DNA from: CALHVX01 sp051027215
GTDB lineage: Bacteria; Pseudomonadota; Gammaproteobacteria; Pseudomonadales; Azotimanducaceae
DNA length: 64,000 nucleotides
Direction of reading: 5' to 3'
NCBI GenBank assembly: GCA_051027215.1
Contig: JBPCXR010000029.1
Span: 1-64,000, forward strand
Shown here: one piece after another, positions 7,219 through 16,304 of the stretch
Layout: each line of letters begins with the position of its first letter
How positions within the stretch are numbered: position 1 is the first letter of the stretch
Position numbers and translations under genes: made by a program
Notes under the pieces: model-generated
The model's input: only the letters and a program-made list of their open reading frames with translations
Told to the model about the DNA's origin: nothing
Database searches by the model: none

Positions 7219-9915
7219 TCATTTCCCTGGGGCGATCGATAGCCCATGAGTCGCGGCAAACTCCCGCGCTTGCTGGATGGGTATGGCATTACGCTGGGCC
7301 AGGGTCGCTAAGGCTGCAAAAGCGATCCAGGCAGCGGAGACTTTAAAGTGGTCGCGTAGCTCCGGCCGCCCCTCCGAGAGGCCATAGCCGTCTGTACCCA
7401 TGGCGACGAATTCTCCCGGAATCCAACGGGCGATCCCGGTGGGCAGCGCCCGCATGTAGTCACTCGCGGCAACAAAGACACCGCCAGTACCAGCCAGTTG
7501 CTTCTCGAGGAACGAAGGCGCCACATCGTCCCCGAGTGCTTGCAGCCGCTGTTGTTCAACAGCAAGTGCATCCCGAGCCAGCTCAGTGTAGCTAGTGACG
7601 CTCCACAGACTTACGCTAATACCCGCAGCGTGCAACAGCTCGTATGCTTGCAATGCCTCCGCCATGATCGGCCCGCTGCCGAACAGATGCACATCTGCAT
7701 CGCGCTCGCCGAGATACCGATATAGACCGCCCAGCACCCCTGCAGTGAGCGCCGTATACGCCTCGTCCTCACTTGGCTGTTCTTCTGCGCTTAAGCCTGC
7801 TGGCAACACCGGTGCAGCCGGCATGGGCTGGGCTTGGTTGGTCACCGTGAGGTAGTAAAAGACATCTTCCATCTCAGCGTACATGCGACGTATGCCTTCC
7901 CGCACGATAATGGCCAGCTCGTAGCCGAACGCTGGATCGTAGCTGATCAAGTTCGGCACCGTTGCAGCCAGCAGGTGAGAGTGGCCGTCCTGGTGCTGCA
8001 CACCTTCGCCGTTTAGCGTTGTGCGACCCGAGGTACCACCAAGGAGAAAGCCTTTGCAGAGCATGTCGCCACAGGCCCAGATCATGTCGCCGACGCGCTG
8101 AAAGCCAAACATGGAGTAGAAGATGTAGAACGGAATCATGGGCAAACCGTAATTGGCATAGGCTGTACCCGCCGCCATAAAGGACGCTAGTGCACCTGTT
8201 TCGCAAATGCCTTCTTGTAGTATTTGGCCATCTTCAGCTTCCTTGTAAGGCGCGATAGTGCCAACATCGACTGGCTCATAGCGTTGGCCGTCGGGGGCAT
8301 AAATCCCGGCCTGGGCAAACAAACCGTCCATGCCAAAGGTCCGTGCCTCGTCCGGAACTATCGGCACAATGTAGCGACCGATCGTCTTATCCCGCAGCAA
8401 CTTGGACAGCATGCGCACCATTACCATGGTGCTGGATTGCGGACGACTGGAGCCTCTAAGCTGCTCGGCAAACAGCGCCGCCGGCAGTGGTGGCAACTTG
8501 TCACAGAACACCTGCCGCGACGGCAGGTAACCGCCAAGCGCCTCACGCCGAGCACGCAAGTATCGGACTTCGTCTGAGTCGTTGCTCGGTAAATAGAAAT
8601 CGGCGCGAGCAATCGCAGCCTCGTCCAGGGGTATGTCCAAGCGCTTAGCAAGTTCTAAGCGCTCAGCCGTGTTTAGCTGCTTCTTCTGATGGACCGTGTT
8701 GCTGGCCGCAGTACCCGGCCCTAAGCCATCGCCTTTCACCGTTTTTAACAATATGACGCACGGTTTACCCTGCACCTGCCGGGCCTGATCCAAGGCGGCG
8801 AAAATCTTCTTATGGTCGTGACCACCGCGCTTGATCGAGCGCACCTCCTCATCCGTCAGCGTCTGCATGAGCTTCTTCAAACCTGGCACCGACTCTACCC
8901 AGTGTTCGCGCTGGGCATCCCCCGGTAAGGTGGTGTAACGCTGATAGTCACCGTCCAGGGCTTCGTTCATACGCTTGCGCAACAGTCCTTCAGAATCTCG
9001 GGCGAGCAACGGATCCCAACCGCTGCCCCAGATGACCTTGATGACATGCCAGTCAGCACCGCGGAAGGCGCGCTCGAGCTCTTGAATGATCTTGCCGTTA
9101 CCCCGCACCGGTCCGTCCAGACGCTGCAGGTTGCAGTTGATCAGCAGCACCAGGTTATCCAGGCCTTCGCGGCTGGCAACGTTAATGGTCCCGAGCACTT
9201 CCGGCTCATCGGCTTCGCCATCGCCAATGAAGGTCCAAACCTTGCCACCGTTGGCCGGCTTTAAACCGCGACGTTCGAGATACTTTGCAAAACGCGCCTG
9301 ATAGATTGACGCCGGGGTAGACAAGCCCATGCTGGCAGTGGGCATTTGCCAAAACTCAGGCAAGCGCCGTGGGTGCGGGTAGGATGGCAGACCCCCACCC
9401 TCTGCCAGCTCGCGCCGAAAGTTCCGCAGCTGAACCTCGTTCAAGCGTCCTTCGAGATAAGCCCTGGCATAGACACCCGGTGCAGTGTGGGCCTGAAAGT
9501 TCACCTGATCGCCACCGTAGTCTGTGCTGCGCGCACGAAAGAAGTGATTGAACCCCACTTCCATCATGGTCGCCGCTGACAGGTAGGTCGCAATGTGCCC
9601 ACCAACACCGCTGCCACTGTCATAAGCCTGCAACACCATAGCCACGGCATTCCAGCGAATAATGCGGCCGATGCGGGTCTCCAGCTCAATATCACCGGGA
9701 TACGCGGGCTCATCGCGAACATCGATGCTGTTTACATAAGGCGTATTCAGCGCCGCTTCGGTGACTACCAAGCCATCGCGGCTCAACTGCTCCTGGAGCT
9801 TGAGCAACAGGTCTTTAGCTTCTTCTGGACCGCGGTGCCGCAGCACATCCGCCAGCGCATCGAACCATTCCTGTTGCTCTTCGAGCCACTCCTCGCTGAT
9901 CTTCAATTCTGCCAT
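7219..9915 (-). CDS. aceE: Pyruvate dehydrogenase E1 component, homodimeric type
   Basis: 898 residues, close to Escherichia coli AceE (887). It decarboxylates pyruvate with thiamine diphosphate and passes the acetyl group to lipoyl-E2 of the pyruvate dehydrogenase complex. Visible features: GGHIATYLSAA (about 105-115), the thiamine-binding GDGEADEPE (231-239) with NCNLQRLDGPVRGN following, and EGICETGALASF, which carries the glutamate that activates the cofactor. Unlike the classical arrangement, no aceF or lpd lies beside it. The gene stands alone between the sulfotransferase and the divergent quinoprotein gene, so the E2 and E3 partners must be elsewhere, or this is a second copy. Confidence 0.95.
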   Translation of the reverse strand: MAELKISEEWLEEQQEWFDALADVLRHRGPEEAKDLLLKLQEQLSRDGLVVTEAALNTPYVNSIDVRDEPAYPGDIELETRIGRIIRWNAVAMVLQAYDSGSGVGGHIATYLSAATMMEVGFNHFFRARSTDYGGDQVNFQAHTAPGVYARAYLEGRLNEVQLRNFRRELAEGGGLPSYPHPRRLPEFWQMPTASMGLSTPASIYQARFAKYLERRGLKPANGGKVWTFIGDGEADEPEVLGTINVASREGLDNLVLLINCNLQRLDGPVRGNGKIIQELERAFRGADWHVIKVIWGSGWDPLLARDSEGLLRKRMNEALDGDYQRYTTLPGDAQREHWVESVPGLKKLMQTLTDEEVRSIKRGGHDHKKIFAALDQARQVQGKPCVILLKTVKGDGLGPGTAASNTVHQKKQLNTAERLELAKRLDIPLDEAAIARADFYLPSNDSDEVRYLRARREALGGYLPSRQVFCDKLPPLPAALFAEQLRGSSRPQSSTMVMVRMLSKLLRDKTIGRYIVPIVPDEARTFGMDGLFAQAGIYAPDGQRYEPVDVGTIAPYKEAEDGQILQEGICETGALASFMAAGTAYANYGLPMIPFYIFYSMFGFQRVGDMIWACGDMLCKGFLLGGTSGRTTLNGEGVQHQDGHSHLLAATVPNLISYDPAFGYELAIIVREGIRRMYAEMEDVFYYLTVTNQAQPMPAAPVLPAGLSAEEQPSEDEAYTALTAGVLGGLYRYLGERDADVHLFGSGPIMAEALQAYELLHAAGISVSLWSVTSYTELARDALAVEQQRLQALGDDVAPSFLEKQLAGTGGVFVAASDYMRALPTGIARWIPGEFVAMGTDGYGLSEGRPELRDHFKVSAAWIAFAALATLAQRNAIPIQQAREFAATHGLSIAPGK

Positions 9916-10060
9916 TGCTAGCTCAACAGCCTCTTGGGAACTGCAAAGTGCAAGGGTACCACTGGCTTCGACCTTTCAGGTTCGGCCGCAAACAGCAGCG
10001 CTCTAGGAAAGGGAATCTTGCTACCATGCCCGCTGTTTAGCATTTCTCGAAGGGGACACC

Positions 10061-12301
10061 ATGCCAACAATCCGCTCAATGGGCCTCCTGCTCGCAGCGC
10101 TCCTGCTCGCGGGCTGCTCCGGCGAAGAGCCGGCAACAGCAACAGACTCAGCGACCAGCGCCGATGCAACAGACCCTGCGGCGCCCGCTGAGCGCCTGCG
10201 CAGCGCAACCAAGTCGATCAACGCGGCGCGCCTGGCGAACGCTGGTGATGAGCCTGGTAACTGGCTCAGCCACGGCCGCACTTACGATGAACAGCGGCAC
10301 AGCCCACTGCAGCAAATCAGCGCTAAGAACGTTAACAAGCTAGGTCTGGCCTGGTATTTCGACACCGGCACCAAGCGCGGGCTCGAGGCTACCCCCATCG
10401 TCGTCGACGGCGTGATGTTCAGCACGGGAAGCTGGTCTGTGGTTTGGGCCCATGACGCCCGCAGCGGTGAGCTGCTGTGGGAATACGATCCTCAGGTCTC
10501 GAAAGCCTGGGGCAAGTACGCCTGTTGTGACGTAGTCAATCGGGGCGTTGCAGCTTGGGAAGGCAAGATTTTCGTCGGCACCTTAGATGGTCGCCTGATC
10601 GCATTGGACGCCGGCACCGGCAAGCCCCTATGGGAAACCCAGACCACAGACGTGGACAAACCCTACACCATCACTGGTGCACCCCGGGTGGTCAAAGGCA
10701 AGGTAATCATCGGTAACGGCGGCGCTGAGTATGGTGTGCGCGGTTATGTCTCCGCCTATGACGCCAATAACGGCGAACAAGTCTGGCGCTTTTACACGGT
10801 TCCGGGCGATCCGAGCAAACCGGTAGAAAACGAAGCCATGAAGCTCGCGGCTACCACTTGGCGCGGCGGCAAGTGGTGGGAAATCGGCGGTGGCGGTACC
10901 GTTTGGGATTCCATGGCGTACGACCCGGAGCTGAACCAGTTGTACATTGGGGTGGGTAACGGTTCGCCTTGGAATCGCTACATTCGCAGCCCCGGAGGCG
11001 GCGATAATCTGTTCCTGTCTTCCATTGTTGCTCTCAACCCGGACGATGGCTCCATGGTCTGGTACTACCAGACTACCCCTGGCGACACCTGGGACTACAC
11101 CGCGGTGCAGCACATGATTCTCGCGGATCTAGAGATCGGCGGCAGCACCCGTAAGGTGCTCATGCAAGCGCCTAAGAACGGCTTCTTCTACGTGATCGAT
11201 CGCACCAATGGCGAGTTCATTTCAGCAGAGGCCTATGTGCCTATCACCTGGGCGAGCCACGTAGATCCAGAAACTGGCAGGCCCGTAGAAAATCCAGAAG
11301 CGCACTACGCCAACGACACCAAAAAGATTCGGCCGGCCCCTTACGGTGGTCACAACTGGCACCCTATGGCCTACAACCCGGATGCTGGCCTGGTCTACAT
11401 CCCGGTGCTGGATCTGCCGTTTAAGTACGCCCAAGACAACGCCTTTAAATACAACGCCAAAGAGTGGAACACTGGCGTCGACTTCGCCACCACGATCCCC
11501 GCTGCAGATCCAGACCAGATGCTGTCGGATCTGGCAGAGGTCAAAGGCTTTTTGACAGCTTGGGATCCAGTAAAACAAGAGCCTCGCTGGAAAATTGAAC
11601 ACAGTATGTCGTGGAACGGCGGCCTGCTTAGTACGGCTGGCAATTTGGTCTTTCAAGGGCGCGCCGACGGCCAGTTCGCCGCCTACTCCGCAGACAAAGG
11701 CGAGTTGCTGTGGGAGTTCCCAGCAGACATCGGCATCATCGCATCGCCAGTGACCTACATGATTGATGACGAGCAATACGTGAGCGTCGTAGCAGGCTGG
11801 GGCGGTGCCTTCGCGCTGGCTTCTGGGGTGCCGCGGCATCGCGACAATGCCTTGACCGAGGGCCGCATCCTCACTTTTAAGCTGGATGCAAACTTGCAGT
11901 TGCCGAAAGTAGACGTCGCGTATCTGGACATTCCAGAACCGCCGAAGATGGATGCTACGCAAGAGCAAATCGATCACGGCGCGGAATTGTATGCAGTCTA
12001 CTGCGGTGTATGCCACGGCGCTGGCGTAACCGGTAGTGGTGCTGGTACACCCGACCTACGCTATAGCACCGCTGACGTTCATGAGTCCTGGGACGCCATC
12101 GTTCGCCAGGGTGCGTTCATCGGTAAGGGAATGGCCAAATTCGACCACGTCCTCGACGAAAACGATTCAAAGGCGATTCAGGCTTATGTGATTGCCACGA
12201 CTCAAACCACCATCGAGTTCTGTAAGAGCGAGTACCGCAAGAACTATCCGGAGTTGTTGGACTCAGCCTGTACTCGTCCACAGATCGCCGCTGGCGAGTA
12301 G
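10061..12301 (+). CDS. PQQ-dependent quinohemoprotein alcohol dehydrogenase (lipoprotein)
   Basis: 746 residues. An N-terminal signal with lipobox LLLAGC and a low-complexity linker precedes an eight-bladed propeller. It has the vicinal disulfide YACCD, tryptophan-docking repeats such as ALDAGTGKPLWE, and PGDTWDYT with the probable catalytic aspartate D345. The residue two after it is threonine, not the aspartate that marks lanthanide enzymes (DYD), so calcium is predicted. A C-terminal cytochrome c domain has CGVCH near residue 645. Such type II enzymes oxidise alcohols in the periplasm and pass electrons through heme. No pqq genes or separate cytochrome lie nearby. It adjoins the P450 cluster and may process hydroxylated products (inference). 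Confidence 0.92.
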   Translation: MPTIRSMGLLLAALLLAGCSGEEPATATDSATSADATDPAAPAERLRSATKSINAARLANAGDEPGNWLSHGRTYDEQRHSPLQQISAKNVNKLGLAWYFDTGTKRGLEATPIVVDGVMFSTGSWSVVWAHDARSGELLWEYDPQVSKAWGKYACCDVVNRGVAAWEGKIFVGTLDGRLIALDAGTGKPLWETQTTDVDKPYTITGAPRVVKGKVIIGNGGAEYGVRGYVSAYDANNGEQVWRFYTVPGDPSKPVENEAMKLAATTWRGGKWWEIGGGGTVWDSMAYDPELNQLYIGVGNGSPWNRYIRSPGGGDNLFLSSIVALNPDDGSMVWYYQTTPGDTWDYTAVQHMILADLEIGGSTRKVLMQAPKNGFFYVIDRTNGEFISAEAYVPITWASHVDPETGRPVENPEAHYANDTKKIRPAPYGGHNWHPMAYNPDAGLVYIPVLDLPFKYAQDNAFKYNAKEWNTGVDFATTIPAADPDQMLSDLAEVKGFLTAWDPVKQEPRWKIEHSMSWNGGLLSTAGNLVFQGRADGQFAAYSADKGELLWEFPADIGIIASPVTYMIDDEQYVSVVAGWGGAFALASGVPRHRDNALTEGRILTFKLDANLQLPKVDVAYLDIPEPPKMDATQEQIDHGAELYAVYCGVCHGAGVTGSGAGTPDLRYSTADVHESWDAIVRQGAFIGKGMAKFDHVLDENDSKAIQAYVIATTQTTIEFCKSEYRKNYPELLDSACTRPQIAAGE

Positions 12302-12406
12302 GGCTAACGGCTGTGGTGATGGTGAGCCTACGCTGCTAGCCAGCGCGTGGGCTTCGATCGCGTCGTCGTAGCATCGCCCCAGAATCTGGATCGGTTGCCG
12401 GATCAC

Positions 12407-12907
12407 CTATGGGTTCGGAAACTCTCCGCCAAAGCCGTCGGTCAAATTACGCTCCGGCCACAGAAACTGCAGGCTGCAGCGAGAGATGAGCCACTGACCG
12501 TCGACTTTCTCGTAGTCTTCGTCGTAAATTCCGAACCAGACGATGGGGTTTTCCTCAGGTGGTTTATTGGTGATCACGTCAATCAGGTACGAGCGTCCGG
12601 TCGCCGTTGTGGGTCCAGTCAGTTCCACCCAGTGGTTTGGGGTGTTGTGCAATGAACCAAACAGCAAGGCGCTGTCACCGCTAAACACTTCTTGATAGTT
12701 CGTTCGAATGGTTTCTCGGGATCGCCACTGCCCGTACGGACCGAACTCACACAGCGCATCCTCGGTGAACAGATTCGCTAAATCATCGACGCGACGACCA
12801 TCCATCAGTTGCGCGTACTTAATTTTGGTCTCGCGAATGGCCTCGATCTCGAGAAGCCTGCGCAGCCGTTGGACTTCTTCTGCAGTAAATGGGGAGGTTT
12901 CTGCCAT
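12407..12907 (-). CDS. SnoaL-like (NTF2-fold) protein, copy 1 of the P450 cluster
   Basis: 166 residues, the typical size for SnoaL_4-type proteins. The pattern RRLLEIEAIRETKIKYAQLMDGRRVDDL then LFTEDA and a conserved GRSYLIDV strand matches the fold shared by dehydratases, isomerases and ring-hydroxylating dioxygenase beta subunits. Candidate roles are dehydration, epoxide opening or isomerisation of a P450 product. The ATG at 12907 lies two bases after the stop of the upstream P450, so translation is coupled. A longer in-frame extension runs into the P450 and is not believed. The same fold and length recur at 21660. Confidence 0.8.
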   Translation of the reverse strand: MAETSPFTAEEVQRLRRLLEIEAIRETKIKYAQLMDGRRVDDLANLFTEDALCEFGPYGQWRSRETIRTNYQEVFSGDSALLFGSLHNTPNHWVELTGPTTATGRSYLIDVITNKPPEENPIVWFGIYDEDYEKVDGQWLISRCSLQFLWPERNLTDGFGGEFPNP

Positions 12908-12909
12908 CG

Positions 12910-14232
12910 CTAGCTGGCCTTTTTGAATTTCAAGTTGAGCTTCAACGTGCCCAGCATGATGCCAGGTTGGTGTTCGAAAGTGTTGCCATCGCCGTACTCG
13001 ATGTGATCCAAACGATCGAGCAAGCAGTTCCAGGCAACGACTTGCTCCAAACGCGACAGGTGTGCTCCGGGGCATACTCGTGGACCTTGCGAAAACACCA
13101 GATGTCGGGTAACTGCTTTGCGCTCAACATTTAAATCGAAGGGGCACTCCCATTCTTCTGGATCCATATTGCCAGCCGCCCAACGCAGGTGCAGCAGTGA
13201 TCCCTTGGGCACTGTGACTCCTTGAAACACTTCGTCCTTACTGGTGATCCGTGTGGACAACCCCTGAGTCGGCGAGCGCATGCGCATACACTCTTCGGTA
13301 AAACCGCGCAGTTTGCTGCGATCCGCTTTGATCTCGTCCCAAGTACCTGGGTTTTCACACAGCAATTGCGCCTGCTCTTCAACCGCATACTGAGTGGTCT
13401 CCAAACCGCCAATCATCATGGCGTAGACAATACCGCTGACTTCGATGTCCGTGAGCTTGCGGCCGAGCGCCTTGTATTCCACCTGAGTCAAAAAGGTAAC
13501 CATGTCGTCCTTAGGATCCGCGCGACGTGCTTTGGCTTTATCGAGCACATATTGCTGAAACTCGTTCAAGGTTTTGAACTGAGCCTCAACCTGTTCTTGC
13601 TCGAGCACGTTGCGATGCCCCTTGCCGTAAACGAACGCTGCAACCTGAGCGTTGCCCCACTCTTCCAGTTTCGGAATGTCCTCGTAAGGAAAGCCTAAGA
13701 TATTGGCCATCACCATCTGCGGCAGCGGCCTCGCAAACTCACTAATGAAATCCACTTCACCGCGATCGATCCAGCGATCGATTAGCTCGTTTGCGGCCGT
13801 GCGGATCATCTCCTCGTGGCGGGAGGCGCCGGGCCCAACCCAGGGATCAGTCAGCTCTTGCCGATGGGAGCGCCACAGCTCGTTGTTGGGCCGGAGGCTC
13901 TTTATCGACACCATCATGGCGTTGACATAGTCCATGTCTTCGATGGGCTTGTCCTGGACGTCGATCTGCTCCAGTGCCAGAAACAGCGTCGGTGGGAAGC
14001 GCACAGGGTCCTTGACGACCATGGCAATGTCTTCGTATTTGCTCAGAATGAAGCCATCGGTATCCGGGGCGTAGCCTTCGCCCGGAATACGGTGCACTGG
14101 CGCCTGCTCGTGAAGAATGGGGTACGCCTCGTACCAATGCTCTTGGGCTCCGGCACTGAACAAATCAACATCGTCCAAATTCATGGGGCAGCGCATGGGG
14201 CTCAAGTCATGATTGGGCGTTTTACTCGCCAT
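12910..14232 (-). CDS. Cytochrome P450 (minus-strand arm)
   Basis: 440 residues, soluble bacterial class. Landmarks: I-helix IGGLETTQYA, K-helix EECMRMR with ExxR, and the heme loop FSQGPRVCPGAHL with thiolate C387. It needs a ferredoxin and reductase; the ferredoxin gene 14418-14717 lies just upstream in the same direction. GGGAG precedes the ATG at 14232, while the longer in-frame start would add an unlikely cysteine- and arginine-rich leader. It is translationally coupled to the SnoaL-like gene downstream. The CYP family cannot be fixed by eye; the product is probably a hydroxylated hydrophobic compound. Confidence 0.92.
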   Translation of the reverse strand: MASKTPNHDLSPMRCPMNLDDVDLFSAGAQEHWYEAYPILHEQAPVHRIPGEGYAPDTDGFILSKYEDIAMVVKDPVRFPPTLFLALEQIDVQDKPIEDMDYVNAMMVSIKSLRPNNELWRSHRQELTDPWVGPGASRHEEMIRTAANELIDRWIDRGEVDFISEFARPLPQMVMANILGFPYEDIPKLEEWGNAQVAAFVYGKGHRNVLEQEQVEAQFKTLNEFQQYVLDKAKARRADPKDDMVTFLTQVEYKALGRKLTDIEVSGIVYAMMIGGLETTQYAVEEQAQLLCENPGTWDEIKADRSKLRGFTEECMRMRSPTQGLSTRITSKDEVFQGVTVPKGSLLHLRWAAGNMDPEEWECPFDLNVERKAVTRHLVFSQGPRVCPGAHLSRLEQVVAWNCLLDRLDHIEYGDGNTFEHQPGIMLGTLKLNLKFKKAS

Positions 14233-14417
14233 TTTCTTCTCCCTGGGTAATGCCGGTCGGTTACTGCAGCAGCTTGTTGCTCGCAAGCGCGCCCGGCAAT
14301 CGATATTCCAATTCGTAACGGCAACGGCAGTTGACCCAGCGATTTAGAAATATCACATGTTCTAGATTTACGCCTTTTGCCAAGCCTTGTAAACCAGGCC
14401 CCGAAGCTCACGATGAG

Positions 14418-14717
14418 TCAGGTAATGCTGATGCCACCATCGGCTACGGTATCAACGCGGGCGCGCGCTGCGTCCCTGTCTTCGAAGTACAAGGCATTGA
14501 TTTCTATGAACTCCTCAGCTTCGGTGGGCACATCTCTTTCGATGAATATGGCCGCAACCGGGCATGCTGATTCACAGGCAGCGCAGTCTATGCATTCCGT
14601 TGGGTGCACGTAGCAGATCCGATCTTCTTCATCGGCGTAGATGCAATCCACAGGACAGACTTCGATGCAGGACTGGTCCTTCACATCGATACAGGCACTG
14701 GTTATGACGAAAGTCAC
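14418..14717 (-). CDS. 7Fe ferredoxin (FdxA type), GTG start
   Basis: 99 residues. Cysteines C9, C17, C21, C25, C42, C45, C48 and C52 match the 3Fe-4S plus 4Fe-4S pattern of Azotobacter ferredoxin I (CIEVCPVDC, ECIDCAACESACP). Small electron carrier, most likely feeding the neighbouring P450s. The start is set at GTG 14717 because family members begin MT(Y/F)VIT and because AAGGGGA lies five bases upstream; the frame is open further upstream but that leader is not family-like. It is divergent from the P450 at 14874 and upstream of the P450 at 14232. Confidence 0.88.
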   Translation of the reverse strand: MTFVITSACIDVKDQSCIEVCPVDCIYADEEDRICYVHPTECIDCAACESACPVAAIFIERDVPTEAEEFIEINALYFEDRDAARARVDTVADGGISIT

Positions 14718-14873
14718 GGCTTCCCCTTCACTCGCGGCAGCATTGAACTTAGCGAATCCGCGGCCGCTTGCCAATACAACTTTGAAACCTGCCCTAAAAC
14801 TTGGCTTGGCAACCGTCATCGGCAGGGGTAGTTTATTAGGTTCACAACTGCATCGGTGGTAGGGGGGAGCAGC

Positions 14874-16304
14874 ATGGCGCAACTTGCCAATTTCAGCGCG
14901 GCTTTGAACGAAACGCTGGCCTCAGAAGATCCTGGCGGCCAGATCGACTTTCCGCTCATGCCGGAAGGAGAGGCTGTGGATATGGGGCACAGCGCGGATG
15001 GCACGCCCCTATTCGATCCTAGAGTTCTTCACAGCTACGAGTTTCAGCGTAACCCCTACCCCTACTACCGCATCCTGCGAGACCACTACCCGCTGTATCA
15101 CAACCAGCTGCACAACACCTTCTACGTCACCCGCTACGAGGATGTCTGGCGCAGCTACTTCGATGATGAAGGCTTCAATACCATTCCCAAGGGCAGCTCC
15201 AGCGGAGTACTTGGCAATACCCAGCTCGAGCTCTCCGGCGTGGAGCATCGTCGTCGGCGCAATCTCTATGGCCAACACCTGGTCGGTCGCAACCTGAACC
15301 TGCGCGTGCCATCCATTCAGCGCTTAGCCGCCGAGATGATTGACGACTGGGAAGATCAAGTTGGTCAGGATCACCTGGTCCAAAGCGGCAACACTCGAAC
15401 CGTTGAGCTAGGCCGGGCCTTCGCCAACGAGTTTCCGATTCGGGTGGTTTGCGAGGTGTTGGGATTTCCTAAAGAGGCCCAGCAGCAATTTTACTACTGG
15501 TACAACTCCATGATGAGTGGCCTTGGTGGTTCGCAAACCCACAAGCAAGGTCTGGAAGCCCGCCAGGACCTGGAAGATTACGTGGCATCTCTGGTAGAAA
15601 CCCGGCGCAAGGAACCCTCGTTCCTGTATGACGAAGAAGGCAAGCAGCTCGGCAAAGACATCATTACCAAGCTGTGCGAAACCAAGGTCGATGGCGACTA
15701 CCTATCCCATGAAGAGATCACCTCCAACATCGGCCTGTTGGTCGCAGCCGGGGGCGAAACCACCCGCGGCGCCATTGTGAACTTGTGGTATCTGCTACTG
15801 CAGCACCCGGATCAATTTGCTGCGCTGGTGAAGGATCCTGAACATTGGGATCGCGCCTTCCATGAAACCTTGCGCCACTCCTCGCCCATCGGCGGTCAGC
15901 CACGGCACAACACCTATGATCTAGAAATGCATGGCTTGCATGTGCCAGCGGGCTCACTCATGGAGATGGTCGACTTCTCCGCCAACCATGACGATCGAAT
16001 ATTCAAAGATCCCGAGCGCTTCAACATCTTTCGCGATGATCTGTACAGCGGCAAGCTGCTGCGCAGCGGCTATCAAAAAGAGGGACGCTGCTCGCACATG
16101 GCCTTTGGTGTGGGGCCACACCTATGCCCCGGCGCTTGGATTTCGCACCAGGAAGCAGTGGAAGGTTCCAAAGTACTGTTGGATCGTTTAGGCAACATGC
16201 GCATTGCCGAAGACCGCATGCCGAAAGACATTGACGACAAGAAACTTCGACCCATTGGCATCATGGGCGTGCGAGAACTTTGGATCGAGTATCAAACAGC
16301 GTGA
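14874..16304 (+). CDS. Cytochrome P450 (first gene of plus-strand arm)
   Basis: 476 residues, about 50 longer than a typical bacterial P450 because of an N-terminal extension of some 45 residues before the HSYEFQRNPYPYYR start of the core. Landmarks: C-helix VEHRRRR, I-helix AAGGETTRGA, K-helix ETLRHS with ExxR, and heme loop FGVGPHLCPGAW with C418. GGGGGAG stands four bases before the ATG. The stop overlaps the proposed GTG start of the next gene (GTGA at 16301-16304). Both flanking P450s and the defective homologue share the motif NPYP or DPFP then a YDDV/YEDV-like stretch, so the set probably arose by duplication. Confidence 0.92.
   Translation: MAQLANFSAALNETLASEDPGGQIDFPLMPEGEAVDMGHSADGTPLFDPRVLHSYEFQRNPYPYYRILRDHYPLYHNQLHNTFYVTRYEDVWRSYFDDEGFNTIPKGSSSGVLGNTQLELSGVEHRRRRNLYGQHLVGRNLNLRVPSIQRLAAEMIDDWEDQVGQDHLVQSGNTRTVELGRAFANEFPIRVVCEVLGFPKEAQQQFYYWYNSMMSGLGGSQTHKQGLEARQDLEDYVASLVETRRKEPSFLYDEEGKQLGKDIITKLCETKVDGDYLSHEEITSNIGLLVAAGGETTRGAIVNLWYLLLQHPDQFAALVKDPEHWDRAFHETLRHSSPIGGQPRHNTYDLEMHGLHVPAGSLMEMVDFSANHDDRIFKDPERFNIFRDDLYSGKLLRSGYQKEGRCSHMAFGVGPHLCPGAWISHQEAVEGSKVLLDRLGNMRIAEDRMPKDIDDKKLRPIGIMGVRELWIEYQTA

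Noticed and set aside
14345..14364. TAGAA and TTCTA arms upstream of the minus-strand P450, possible operator
   Set aside because: Only five-base arms with a non-symmetric ten-base middle, which is expected by chance.
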